From NCBI GenBank assembly GCA_003661465.1, contig QMWE01000004.1:1-19739 (forward strand): a stretch of DNA of 19,739 nt, in the 5' to 3' direction. The notes below the pieces were generated by a model. It did no database searches, was not told where the DNA came from, and saw only the letters and a list, made by a program, of their open reading frames with translations. Position numbers and translations under genes: made by a program. Source of the DNA: Hadesarchaea archaeon. GTDB lineage: Archaea; Hadarchaeota; Hadarchaeia; Hadarchaeales; Hadarchaeaceae. Shown one piece after another: positions 7,671 through 15,267 of the stretch. How positions within the stretch are numbered: the stretch's first letter is position 1; each line of letters begins with the position of its first letter.

Positions 7671-8432
7671 ATGAAGAAAATACAGCTCACGCTGGTGCAG
7701 ATAGACAACTATGGGCCGTGGACGGTCACTCCCTGTCCCCGCAGGGAGGCGGAGCTTCAGACCCTTCAGGCGGAGCTTTTCGCCGAACTCGAGAGACGGT
7801 TCAGCGAACGTAAGGGACTCATTTTTTTGACACGGTTGGATAACATGGTGGCTGTTACTAATGGTATATCTATGGAGGAGCACCGGGAGATCCAGCAGGC
7901 AGTCAACGGAAAGTTTCCGGTGACGGTGAGCATGGGTATCGGAGCGGCGTCCGTGCCCTATGAAGCTCAGGTCAACGCGACCTTGGCCCTCCAGCGTGCG
8001 GGAGGAAGCAGATCTGCTGAAAGGAAAGGTGTGCTGGTGGGGAGGGGTGTGGATGGCCCAGATGAGGATTGGGTTCAGATCGCCCATATAGATGTGAACC
8101 ATTCGGCACTCATCACGGATAGCGAGCCCATCTACGAAACACACGTTCTCCTTCAGAAAACCTATCTCGCTCTCATGTCTGCTTTGGTTCGGAGAAAGGC
8201 TTTGGTGTTCTACGCGGGGGGAGACAATTTCATAACGCTCTCAAACGGAATGGACCTGCACGAGTTATCCGACGTGTTTTCAGAGGTGAAGCGTGAACTT
8301 GGATTTGGGCTCAAGGCCGGTGTGGGCGGTGCCCCTACGGCGGAACTAGCCGCACAGCTTGCTAGCGAGGGACTTCACGAGATCCGAGGAGGCATGACAG
8401 AGAGTCCCATCATCTACAAATCATCCTCGTGA
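7671..8432 (+). CDS. gch3: GTP cyclohydrolase III (GTP cyclohydrolase IIa, ArfA)
   Basis: This is the archaeal enzyme that opens GTP to the formamidopyrimidine nucleotide, the first step toward riboflavin and the deazaflavin F420. It is 253 residues from ATG7671. The family start QIDNYGPWTVTP is clear, and two palm-like halves are marked by TRLDNMVAVTNGI and GGDNFITLSNGM, as expected for this cyclase-like fold; the second carries the metal-binding GGDN. GAGG at 7661-7664 is six bases before ATG7671 but abuts ATG7665, so I prefer the second ATG; using 7665 would add two residues. It diverges from mtaB with a 49-base gap, and a weak TTTTTAC could be its TATA box. Confidence 0.95.
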   Translation: MKKIQLTLVQIDNYGPWTVTPCPRREAELQTLQAELFAELERRFSERKGLIFLTRLDNMVAVTNGISMEEHREIQQAVNGKFPVTVSMGIGAASVPYEAQVNATLALQRAGGSRSAERKGVLVGRGVDGPDEDWVQIAHIDVNHSALITDSEPIYETHVLLQKTYLALMSALVRRKALVFYAGGDNFITLSNGMDLHELSDVFSEVKRELGFGLKAGVGGAPTAELAAQLASEGLHEIRGGMTESPIIYKSSS

Positions 8433-8464
8433 TATCTCATGAAACCACTTCTTCTCACCCTCAG

Positions 8465-8475
8465 TTTCATATAGA
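8465..8475 (+). promoter_or_regulatory. TATA-like box of the 8498 gene
   Basis: TTTCATATAGA is centred about 28 bases before ATG8498, the archaeal TATA-to-start distance for a leaderless message. There is no Shine-Dalgarno before that ATG. The gap 8433-8497 holds nothing else. Confidence 0.4.
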
Positions 8476-8497
8476 TGAAGACATAGTGAGCTATTGA

Positions 8498-9223
8498 ATG
8501 CCGGTTGATCAAAAGGGAAAGGAAGTTCTGAAGGCAGCTGGTTATCGGACGGTCAGACGAGACATATCAAAGGCAGTGGCTGAATATACTAGGGATCAGG
8601 GCAAGGCTGGTGAGGATCTTTATTCAATAGTGGAACGTATACTGGGAGAGGAAAAATTTAGGAAATTTTTTGAAGATCTGGTCCGTCGAACGATGGAAGC
8701 GACAAAACTCACAGAGAAGGAGTCCAAGCGGTGCGCGTCGATGCTTGTTGGGGAGGAGACATACGAGGACCTGCGCAGGGTTCCCGGTCTGGTATATTCC
8801 GATCGGGAAACCAGGGACGGAAAAATGGAAAAGATCTTCACAAAGTCGAGGAGGAAGGGTTTGGTAAAAGGCAGATACGAACGCAGAGGGATACTCAGGG
8901 CGAAGCCCGGAGCATTGTGTTCATTAGTCGAACTTTTCCGTGATAACCCAATCCTCTGGAAGATAGTGGGAATCGGAATTTTCCTCATCCTCACGTCCGC
9001 TTTTTTGCTCGGGTCATTTTATGATGCATTAATAGTAGCCCTCACCCTTAACGCTATCCCGGCTCCAACTCTGATCCTAAAACTTGGAAATATTCTTGGA
9101 GCCATTGGGGGGGTACTGATCTTTTTCACCAGCATAGCTCTCGTGCTTTCCCACCTCATGGAAAAGGAGAGAACAAGAGAACTCATGCACAGATTAGCGG
9201 AAAAATACCTGGAAAAGGCCTGA
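8498..9223 (+). CDS. membrane protein of unknown function
   Basis: A 241-residue protein I do not recognise. Residues 1-148 are soluble, charged and mostly helical, with a very basic patch at 116-136 (KSRRKGLVKGRYERR). Residues 152-174 form a clear membrane segment, 176-195 is a weaker hydrophobic stretch with two prolines, and 198-219 is a second strong segment. A short charged helix closes the protein. The hairpin-like membrane anchor with a large N-terminal domain suggests a cytoplasmic domain held at the membrane, but orientation is a guess. The start ATG8498 has a TATA-like box 28 bases upstream and no ribosome site. It follows GTP cyclohydrolase III by 65 bases but probably has its own promoter. 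Confidence 0.8.
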   Translation: MPVDQKGKEVLKAAGYRTVRRDISKAVAEYTRDQGKAGEDLYSIVERILGEEKFRKFFEDLVRRTMEATKLTEKESKRCASMLVGEETYEDLRRVPGLVYSDRETRDGKMEKIFTKSRRKGLVKGRYERRGILRAKPGALCSLVELFRDNPILWKIVGIGIFLILTSAFLLGSFYDALIVALTLNAIPAPTLILKLGNILGAIGGVLIFFTSIALVLSHLMEKERTRELMHRLAEKYLEKA

Positions 9224-9262
9224 TTTTTCCCGGGCACTGAATGGTCCAGATTCTTGTAGTGG

Positions 9263-9366
9263 TGCGGGGGAGGGGATTTGAACCCCCGAACCCCTTCGGG
9301 ACCAGCCCCTCAAGCTGGCGCCTTTTGTCGGTCGTAAAACCTTTGACCTGGCTTGGCAACCCCCGC
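9263..9366 (-). tRNA. tRNA-Leu (anticodon GAG) with D-arm insert
   Basis: Class II tRNA on the minus strand. The acceptor GCGGGGG/CCCCCGC and the anticodon arm CCAGC-TTGAGGG-GCTGG (anticodon GAG) are intact. The variable arm has a CCC/GGG stem, and the T arm is GGGGG-TTCAAAT-CCCCT. Discriminator A is followed by an encoded CCA (9260-9262). Without 19 extra bases in the D arm the molecule is a normal 85-base tRNA with D stem GCC/GGC. With them the D arm is broken, so removal as an intron is expected. A TATA-like stretch lies at about 9381-9397, correct for a start near 9366. Confidence 0.92.
9323..9341 (-). other. 19-base insert in the tRNA-Leu D arm (probable non-canonical intron)
   Basis: On the tRNA strand, GGTCAAAGG is followed by an extra TTTTACGACCGACAAAAGG before CGCCAGC. 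The repeated AAAGG makes the ends ambiguous: any 19-base window starting from 9321 to 9326 gives the same product. It is not at the canonical 37/38 site. The insert can close a TTTT/AAAA stem, but I could not draw a convincing bulge-helix-bulge by eye. Confidence 0.65.
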
Positions 9367-9403
9367 TCGAAGTTAAGCTGGGATTAAAAACATATTAAGC
9401 TTG

Positions 9404-9661
9404 TCAGGAGTTTGTGGATGTCCGTCTTACATTTCGTGCAATTTGGACAATCTTCGAGCTAGAAAACCGTGAACCACCCACAGCTTTCGCGGGGTGCGCC
9501 GACACGCCGAGCAGGAGTTCCGTTTCCCCAGGCGTTGGTCCGGGCCGTCCCAGTCCTACCCGAAGGATCCGCAGAGATGCCACGTAATCCTTGTCGAACC
9601 CCTCCGGAATGTTCTGAAGTTCCCTTCGTTCACCTAAAGCTTTCTCTGTATAGGCAGAGGT
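9404..9661 (-). pseudogene. TnpB (IS200/IS605 OrfB) C-terminal remnant
   Basis: An open stretch of 85 codons with no credible start, bounded by in-frame stops. Its middle reads GFDKDYVASLRILRVGLGRP then GPTPGETELLLG, which closely follows the usual TnpB ending (DRDYNASLNIL...VGLGRPE.TPVE..PLL). TnpB is the RNA-guided nuclease of IS200/IS605 elements. The zinc finger expected just before this motif and the RuvC core are absent, and several conserved residues are changed (Asn to Val, Asn to Arg), so it is a decayed scrap. The matching plus-strand frame starting at 9469 is a shadow. No intact element ends were found. Confidence 0.6.
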
Positions 9662-9870
9662 TCAGTATCGAAAAGTTCATTGGTTCCGTGACACAGCTAA
9701 AATTGGGATGGAAACGCGACCTTGCCTCTCCTTGTTGAATTCGATTCCCAAGTTTGAGGCCGTGAGTAGGAAGGTCATTACGAAGCTGGAGCCCATGGAT
9801 GTGAAACACGGGAGCTAGCTTTGTTAACGTCAATCGTCGAAGTCGATGTTAACATTTAACGTAGTAATTC
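9662..9870. other. intergenic stretch without a recognised gene
   Basis: No frame here resembles a known protein. It may be further decayed insertion-element sequence joining the TnpB scrap to the surface-protein promoter. GTTAAC occurs at 9823-9828 and 9848-9853 as the outer arms of an imperfect inverted repeat, and TTAACG recurs at 9857. Nothing more can be supported. Confidence 0.4.
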
Positions 9871-9873
9871 GGG

Positions 9874-9932
9874 GTATTTAAAGGCTTTTTTTGAAAGTTA
9901 GGGTCTTTATAAAGCCAGAAAGTCTTAAATAC
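9874..9932 (+). promoter_or_regulatory. three tandem TATA-like boxes before the surface-protein gene
   Basis: GTATTTAAAGG (9874-9884), CTTTATAAAG (9905-9914) and GTCTTAAATAC (9922-9932) are all good archaeal TATA-like boxes in one orientation. The last predicts a start near 9953 and a leader of about 24 bases holding the GGAG ribosome site at 9965-9968. Several promoters would suit an abundant envelope protein. Confidence 0.55.
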
Positions 9933-9976
9933 CCCCTTCATTGAGTTTAGTTCGTATAAAAAAAGGAGATGAAAAA

Positions 9977-12900
9977 GTGTACAGAGATAGTGCATTAGTA
10001 GTGATTGCAGCCATGGTGATCTCAGTCGTTGGAGTACTATCACCGAGTACTACGCCTGTAGCTACTGCAGCGGCACCGACCGTTACTCTTGAACCTACAT
10101 CGGTTCAGGACAACGGTTACGTGCTGTTTACCCTTACTGTGACAAATCCATCGGACAGCAACGAGAACATAGAGAACATCCTGATAAAGGATGTCTCCAG
10201 CGGCACTTCTGGCACGTTCAGTGGAGGAAAATTCGGTGAAAACGTGGCTGAAAGATGGGAAAACATAGCCGACAATTTGACATTCATCGGAAATGAGCTT
10301 GGACAGGTTTCCGACAACATTGAGGAAGCACGGGTTAAGCTGACTGCGGCAGGAGACGCGCTGAAGGCCGCGGCTGGACATCTGGATACGGCGGGCTACG
10401 CCATGAGGCTCCTTCATATCGACAACGACAACGTTGCCAGGGCTGGTGAAAACCTCCAGAACGCAGATGATTATCTCACGAACGCTGGTGAGGCTCTAAA
10501 GGCCGATCCGGTGAGCTTCCTCAACGTGGCGGAGAACCTGAGAACCGCTGCTTACTGGATTTGGAGGGCAGGATGGGTCATGTCCGACTCATCTGAGGCC
10601 ACCGCCGCGGTAGCACATGCAGGAGACAATCTAGAGCTTGCGGCCTACAACTTCGATAATTACGTGGACAACGCTTTTGAGGAGACGGTGATCACTCACA
10701 CGTACGACAACCTGAACGGACTGGAGAACATAGCGGCGTACTTCTTGAATGCCGGGCAGCTCATGAGGACCATAGATGAAAACGCTGGCGCGGAGCTGGA
10801 AAATGTGGCGGTTCAGCTGCTCAACGCTGCCGAGAACCTCCAGCAGGTGCAGGACAACTTGGCAGAAGCTGGAGTGAAACTCCACGAAGTGGAAAACAAG
10901 ATGGATAACGCTAGGGCTATCCTGTCCCGCACTGGGAGAAGGCACAATGATCAAGCGTTTGAGTACCTCTGGAGCTCAATTTTCGATGAGAACATCAGGT
11001 ACGCTGGATTGCACTTGGAGAACCAGCTCGAATATGAAAACATCGTCGCAGCTGGTGAGGCCCTTGAGAACTCGACAGAGGGTCTCATTTACTGGCTGGG
11101 AACGGTCTTCGGTTCCAACATCTTGGGATACGATGGTGAAACGGCCACGAACACGGTGAGGTACTGGATTCAGCTGGCTGGGAACAGTCTGAGCGACAAC
11201 GATAACATCGGCCTTACCGCCGCAGCTGGCGCCCTTGACAACGCGGCTCCGTTGTTCACCCAGATAGCCGACAAGTTCACCACCGCAAGTTCCAACCTCT
11301 CACCGGTGAGCGGTTGGGGTTCAAGGACTGATGAGGGTGGTTTGCTTCTCGTGTCTTTGGGTGAGGAGCCAGGAGAGAGTCATGACAACGCCATCAAACC
11401 AGGAGATTCAAAGACATTCCAATTCTACTGGAGAGCACCCGATATCAGCTCGATAGAGGAGCACACTATCAGAGTCTGGCTCTTAGACAACGACAATGAT
11501 GTGGTTGCCACTCAGGACTTCACGGTGACGGTCGACGGAGAGCCCGCTAGCATCGACATGCGGGTGTACCAGCCCGGTGTCGTTGATTACTTGGGCAACC
11601 CCGTTGACAATGTGGTCGGCAAGCGGTTGAACGATAACAAAGCGATCCTCGAGATAGTGGCCTCAAAACCACTTTCGAACTTGGGAACCATCAAATTCGA
11701 GAACTGGAAGAGCCAGGGCGAGAACTTTGAGATCTCGTTCAGCGATCTCACCACGACCGACAATATGACATTCACCTATGAGTTCGACGTGAGCGACTGG
11801 AATGATAACGCTGAGAACGTTCATGTCCACATAGCCGGTCCGTCCTCGACCACGAGCGTAGGAGTGGAAAACGAGAATTCAGCAGATCTCTACTTCTTCG
11901 TGGATCTGGTGGATCCCGTCTTCGTGGGCGATAACGGTCTGTCACAGTTCGGAAACCTCTTGGTGATGCAGAAACTCCAGACGGACAACACTTACTACGT
12001 CACCACCCAGCGGTCAGGTTGGGTGATCAAGGGACGCGCTGAGGACAATGACAACGTTGGTGAAGAAGGATGGGAACCTGGTGCCAACCCGGACAACGCT
12101 CTCTGGGCTATGGTTACCGTCTATGTCAACGATGTGGCAGTGGACAACATCTACCGCCTGCCGGATGACAATTACTCAGCAAATGTCACCCTGCAGGAGG
12201 GAGTCAACGTAATCAAAGTGGTCGTCAAGGATCGTGTGGGTAACGCGATAGAAAACATCATCGACAACGTTTACGTCGACAACACCAAGCCCGTGGTGGA
12301 GTTCGTCTCCGTGGGCGGTGTCTCATGGACCGAGAACGAAGTAAAAGTTGGAGACAACAAACCACTGATAAAGCTGAGGATATATGATCCCGGCTTTGAG
12401 GCATGTACTGGTTTGGGTATACCCAGGGACAATCTTGCAGTTCACTTGGACAACGATGACAATATAGTGAACGGAGTCATTTTCGACAACTTGGACAACA
12501 ATGCCGAATGGGAGAACGGTGTAAGCACCTTCTACTTCGAGAATCTCATCGACAACGACAACAAAGGTTTGGCCGAGGGCACATGGTACGTCATAGTTCA
12601 GGTAAGCGACAACCTCCACGAGAATGAGAACCACGTGATGAGCTTTGTGGTGGACGTCACCGAGCCGAGCGCACCGGCAAACGTGACCGGTAGCGTGACG
12701 GCCGGCGGCACCGCAGCGAGCAAGTCGAGGATAACAACGACGGAGATACTGCTCTCCGGTACGGGTGAAGCTGGAGCCACGATAAAGGTAGAGATCAGCA
12801 CGGACAACGGTGTAACGTGGACGGAACAGACCGAAGCCCAGACCACGATCGACTCTTCCGGCAACTGGAACACCACGGTTACGGTTACCGAGGGAGTCGT

Positions 12901-13342
12901 GACTGGGATAAGGGTGAAAGTGGTCGACACCGCAGGGAACGAGAGCGCGGCGACGGTGTTCGGATACGTACTGTCCGACTCGAGCGCTCCGACGGTGACG
13001 ATAACCTCACCCGCAGAGGGTCTCACCACAGATGCGGCTAGCGTTACCATTACCGGGACAGTGACGAAGGACGACTGGGAAAGCTGGAACGACCTGACGA
13101 TGACCGTACAGGTCGGAACGAATTCCGTAACCGTTCCGCTGTCAGGTCCAACGTTCAGCTACAGCGTGGCCCTGTCCGAGGGTGTGAACACCATCCTCGT
13201 TTCCGTGAGCGATGGGTTGAACACCTCGGGAACGGACTCTGTCAACGTAACGCGCACTGTGACACCATGGGCGACCTACGCGATTATCATAGTGATAGTC
13301 GCGTTGATCCTGGCTGCGATCGCGATATTCCGAAAACGGTAA
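9977..13342 (+). CDS. large membrane-anchored surface (S-layer-like) protein
   Basis: A 1121-residue exported protein. I chose GTG9977 because GGAG sits eight bases before it and the product then opens with MYRDS and a hydrophobic signal peptide (about 5-30, ending ATAAA). Residues 33-75 look like the first strands of an Ig-like domain, and 89-441 form an Ala/Asn-rich helical region with loose repeats of the type AGENL/AGDAL/AAENL. Beta-rich Ig-like domains run from about 445 to 1095, the last two starting near VDVTEPSAP and SSAPTVTITSPAEG. A membrane segment (1098-1117) and FRKR end the protein, so it sits outside the cell, held by its C-terminus. Residues up to about 893 hold roughly 65 DN or EN pairs by hand count. 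Several NxS/T sites fit N-glycosylation. S-layer identity is inferred. Confidence 0.85.
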   Translation: MYRDSALVVIAAMVISVVGVLSPSTTPVATAAAPTVTLEPTSVQDNGYVLFTLTVTNPSDSNENIENILIKDVSSGTSGTFSGGKFGENVAERWENIADNLTFIGNELGQVSDNIEEARVKLTAAGDALKAAAGHLDTAGYAMRLLHIDNDNVARAGENLQNADDYLTNAGEALKADPVSFLNVAENLRTAAYWIWRAGWVMSDSSEATAAVAHAGDNLELAAYNFDNYVDNAFEETVITHTYDNLNGLENIAAYFLNAGQLMRTIDENAGAELENVAVQLLNAAENLQQVQDNLAEAGVKLHEVENKMDNARAILSRTGRRHNDQAFEYLWSSIFDENIRYAGLHLENQLEYENIVAAGEALENSTEGLIYWLGTVFGSNILGYDGETATNTVRYWIQLAGNSLSDNDNIGLTAAAGALDNAAPLFTQIADKFTTASSNLSPVSGWGSRTDEGGLLLVSLGEEPGESHDNAIKPGDSKTFQFYWRAPDISSIEEHTIRVWLLDNDNDVVATQDFTVTVDGEPASIDMRVYQPGVVDYLGNPVDNVVGKRLNDNKAILEIVASKPLSNLGTIKFENWKSQGENFEISFSDLTTTDNMTFTYEFDVSDWNDNAENVHVHIAGPSSTTSVGVENENSADLYFFVDLVDPVFVGDNGLSQFGNLLVMQKLQTDNTYYVTTQRSGWVIKGRAEDNDNVGEEGWEPGANPDNALWAMVTVYVNDVAVDNIYRLPDDNYSANVTLQEGVNVIKVVVKDRVGNAIENIIDNVYVDNTKPVVEFVSVGGVSWTENEVKVGDNKPLIKLRIYDPGFEACTGLGIPRDNLAVHLDNDDNIVNGVIFDNLDNNAEWENGVSTFYFENLIDNDNKGLAEGTWYVIVQVSDNLHENENHVMSFVVDVTEPSAPANVTGSVTAGGTAASKSRITTTEILLSGTGEAGATIKVEISTDNGVTWTEQTEAQTTIDSSGNWNTTVTVTEGVVTGIRVKVVDTAGNESAATVFGYVLSDSSAPTVTITSPAEGLTTDAASVTITGTVTKDDWESWNDLTMTVQVGTNSVTVPLSGPTFSYSVALSEGVNTILVSVSDGLNTSGTDSVNVTRTVTPWATYAIIIVIVALILAAIAIFRKR

Positions 13343-13367
13343 GGGGAAAACGCCAAAGGTTCCCCTT
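13341..13367. terminator. bidirectional hairpin terminator spanning two stop codons
   Basis: AAGGGGAA (13341-13348) and TTCCCCTT (13360-13367) form a perfect 8-bp stem with an 11-base loop, followed on the plus strand by a T-rich tract (13371-13388). The TAA of the surface-protein gene (13340-13342) and the TAA of fumB (13366-13368) both overlap the stem. Confidence 0.7.
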
Positions 13368-13932
13368 ATCTCTTTTCTTTTATTTTTTGAGTTCCATTTT
13401 TATGCCGGTATAAACTGTTTCCTTTTGTGTCCACGGCAACCACCAATGGTCCAAAGTCCTTTACCCTGAAAATCCACATCGCTTCGGCGTCGCCTAGCTC
13501 TCTCCAGTATGCTCCTTCGATTTTTTCGATGCGTCTGGCTGCGAGGGCTCCCGCACCTCCCGGAAAAGCTAGATATACACAACCCAACCTCGGAAAATGT
13601 TTGGCGACGTCCTCTCCGATTCCGCCTTTGCCGACTACGGCACGAACTCCCGTGGTCTCCAAGAATTTTACCTGTACTCCGTCCATGCGTGCGCTGGTGG
13701 TGGGTCCAGCCGAAACTATCTTAAATTTGGAGGGGCGGCGCTTGAGGAGAGGACCACAGTGGTACACTATCCCTCCTTCCAGTTTTATGGGCAGCTTCGC
13801 CCCGGACACTATTTTAGCGTAGGCCTTGTCCCTCGCGGTGACGATCGTTCCTGTAATGCTGACGAGATCTCCAGCACATAGCTTTCTTACATCTTTCTCG
13901 TTTAACGGCGGAGTCAGGCGGATCAGCTTCAA
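13366..13932 (-). CDS. fumB: class I fumarate hydratase, beta subunit
   Basis: A 188-residue C-terminal half of the two-subunit class I fumarase/L(+)-tartrate dehydratase family, which interconverts fumarate and malate. Motifs seen are GTIVTARDKA (28-37), GGIVYHCGP (53-61), SAGPTTSARMD (74-84) and GKGGIG (101-106). The Thr-x3-Arg of the third motif and the Lys of GKGG are the residues expected around the substrate. The common TxRDxAH pattern has Tyr38 where His is usual. I chose TTG13932, which overlaps the fumA stop as TTGA and has GGTGAGG upstream, so the subunits are translationally coupled. The family cannot be split from tartrate dehydratase by sequence alone, but fumarase is likelier in archaea. 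Confidence 0.92.
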   Translation of the reverse strand: MKLIRLTPPLNEKDVRKLCAGDLVSITGTIVTARDKAYAKIVSGAKLPIKLEGGIVYHCGPLLKRRPSKFKIVSAGPTTSARMDGVQVKFLETTGVRAVVGKGGIGEDVAKHFPRLGCVYLAFPGGAGALAARRIEKIEGAYWRELGDAEAMWIFRVKDFGPLVVAVDTKGNSLYRHKNGTQKIKEKR

Positions 13933-14798
13933 GACCTCACCAACCTGAGTTTGCCGTTTACAAGTTTCGCACTGGCTCTCCTGGCGACCCAGCATTGCAT
14001 GGCGATAGCCACAGCCAAGCTCGCGGTGTGGGACGCGGCCTTCTCTATCTTTACGCCGAGGACGGTGTTTTTGCCTCCGAGTCCTGCCGCTCCGATGTTC
14101 AGACGATTGGCTGCTACCTCTATCTCTCGTTCTAATTTGGCGAGAATTGGATCTGGATTTTTCTTGTCAAGCGGTCTGAGGAGGGCACGTTTTGCCTCCA
14201 GACATGCCGTCTCCATGGATCCCCCGATCCCCACGCCCACTATCGTGGGAGGGCATGGTTTGCCACCGGCTTCGTTCAGTGTTGCGATCACTGCTTGCTT
14301 GATCCCATTCAGACCTTCGGTGGGTCCGAGCATGAACAATCTACCACAATTTTCCGCTCCGGAGCCCCGTACTAGAAGATCCATCTGAAATTCATTTCCG
14401 TCCGTCAATTCAATATGGATAGTTGGCTGCTCTTTTCCAGTATTCGAACTCATCGGCTTACGTGTGATCGGGTCCACCACGTTGACCCTGAGCGGTATCT
14501 TCTTCGTCGCCTCAGCAACTGCCCTTGTAATGACTTCCCTCAGGTCGAAGTTTAATATGAGTTTTCTCCCAATTCGAACAAAAAAGGTGAAGGTACCTGT
14601 GTCTTGGCAGATCGGCGCATCCAACTTTCTCGCTATCTCCAAATTTTTTAACATAAGTTCGAGCTGTAGCTTGGAAATGGGATTTTGTTCAGTTCTCAGG
14701 GCCCTACGCAAAGCACGTGTCACGTCTTTTGGCAGGGTGGTCTCAGCGCGGTGCAGCATCTCGATGGCTGTTTGATATACCTCCCTTTCGGTGAGCAT
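13929..14798 (-). CDS. fumA: class I fumarate hydratase, alpha subunit
   Basis: A 289-residue N-terminal half of the class I fumarase. It holds the [4Fe-4S] cluster that activates the substrate, with ligands Cys64 (APICQDTGT), Cys151 (GAENCGRLFMLGP) and Cys182 (GKPCPPTIVGVG). The length is normal for the split archaeal form. I chose ATG14798 (MLTEREVYQ); the longer frame to 14993 runs antisense through the DUF192 gene. A TATA-like GTTTTAAC on the minus strand at about 14826-14836 lies some 33 bases upstream, giving a leaderless or short-leader message. It is an operon with fumB (TTGA overlap). The role is in the citric-acid cycle, oxidative or reductive. Confidence 0.94.
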   Translation of the reverse strand: MLTEREVYQTAIEMLHRAETTLPKDVTRALRRALRTEQNPISKLQLELMLKNLEIARKLDAPICQDTGTFTFFVRIGRKLILNFDLREVITRAVAEATKKIPLRVNVVDPITRKPMSSNTGKEQPTIHIELTDGNEFQMDLLVRGSGAENCGRLFMLGPTEGLNGIKQAVIATLNEAGGKPCPPTIVGVGIGGSMETACLEAKRALLRPLDKKNPDPILAKLEREIEVAANRLNIGAAGLGGKNTVLGVKIEKAASHTASLAVAIAMQCWVARRASAKLVNGKLRLVRS

Positions 14799-14862
14799 GC
14801 AATCGAATTTAGATGTCACGGCAGAGTTAAAACATCTTCGCAGAAAGTGTGTTTGTGGTCGG

Positions 14863-15252
14863 TTGTGGCTGGTCGACGAGACAACCGGCATTATGCTTGC
14901 GAGCGAGGTGGAGCTGGCTGACACGTTCTGGAAGAAATTCAGGGGGCTGATGTTCAGACGGAGTTTCCCGCGCGGGAAGGCCATACTTTTCAAATTTGGG
15001 AGGTCTGGACGTCATAGCGTGCACACGTTTTTCGTACGTTTTCCGATAGACTTAGTCTACCTAGATCACAAGTTTAGCGTCGTGGAGGTTCGTGCCGGGC
15101 TCAGACCATGGCGTTTTTACAGGCCCAAGTCGGCATCCCGATATCTCCTTGAACTTCCGGCCGGAACCGTGACACGTAAAAAAATTCGTGCTGGACACAA
15201 AATCGCATTGAAGCACGAAAATTTCCCCCGGAGAAAGGGTTATAACTGTTGA
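14863..15252 (+). CDS. DUF192 family protein
   Basis: A DUF192 (UPF0127) protein, a small beta-rich family with no settled function. The family core is seen as VELADTFWKKFRGLMFRR, then HTFFVRFPIDLVYLD, the turn VVEVRAGLRPWR, and the closing LELPAGTV. I chose TTG14863 (MWLVDETTGIML, 129 residues): a TATA-like GTTAAAAC at 14826-14835 sits about 30 bases before it, and the family usually begins with this strand. ATG14797 would overlap the fumA start codon and add a Cys-containing extension; ATG14893 would cut the first strand. It lacks a signal peptide in this reading. It diverges from fumA and precedes dacZ by 15 bases. Confidence 0.82.
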   Translation: MWLVDETTGIMLASEVELADTFWKKFRGLMFRRSFPRGKAILFKFGRSGRHSVHTFFVRFPIDLVYLDHKFSVVEVRAGLRPWRFYRPKSASRYLLELPAGTVTRKKIRAGHKIALKHENFPRRKGYNC

Positions 15253-15267
15253 AAAAGAAAAAATAAA

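Noticed and set aside
7635..8144. 169-codon minus-strand frame
   Set aside because: Antisense to GTP cyclohydrolase III and overlapping the mtaB promoter.
9469..9738. 89-codon plus-strand frame in the intergenic region
   Set aside because: Low-complexity translation with no family match; the opposite strand shows TnpB similarity that explains the sequence better.
10440..12660. DNA-level tandem repeats in the surface-protein gene
   Set aside because: GACAAC and GAGAAC recur, but flanks and spacing differ; the repetition is at the dipeptide level, not a tandem array.
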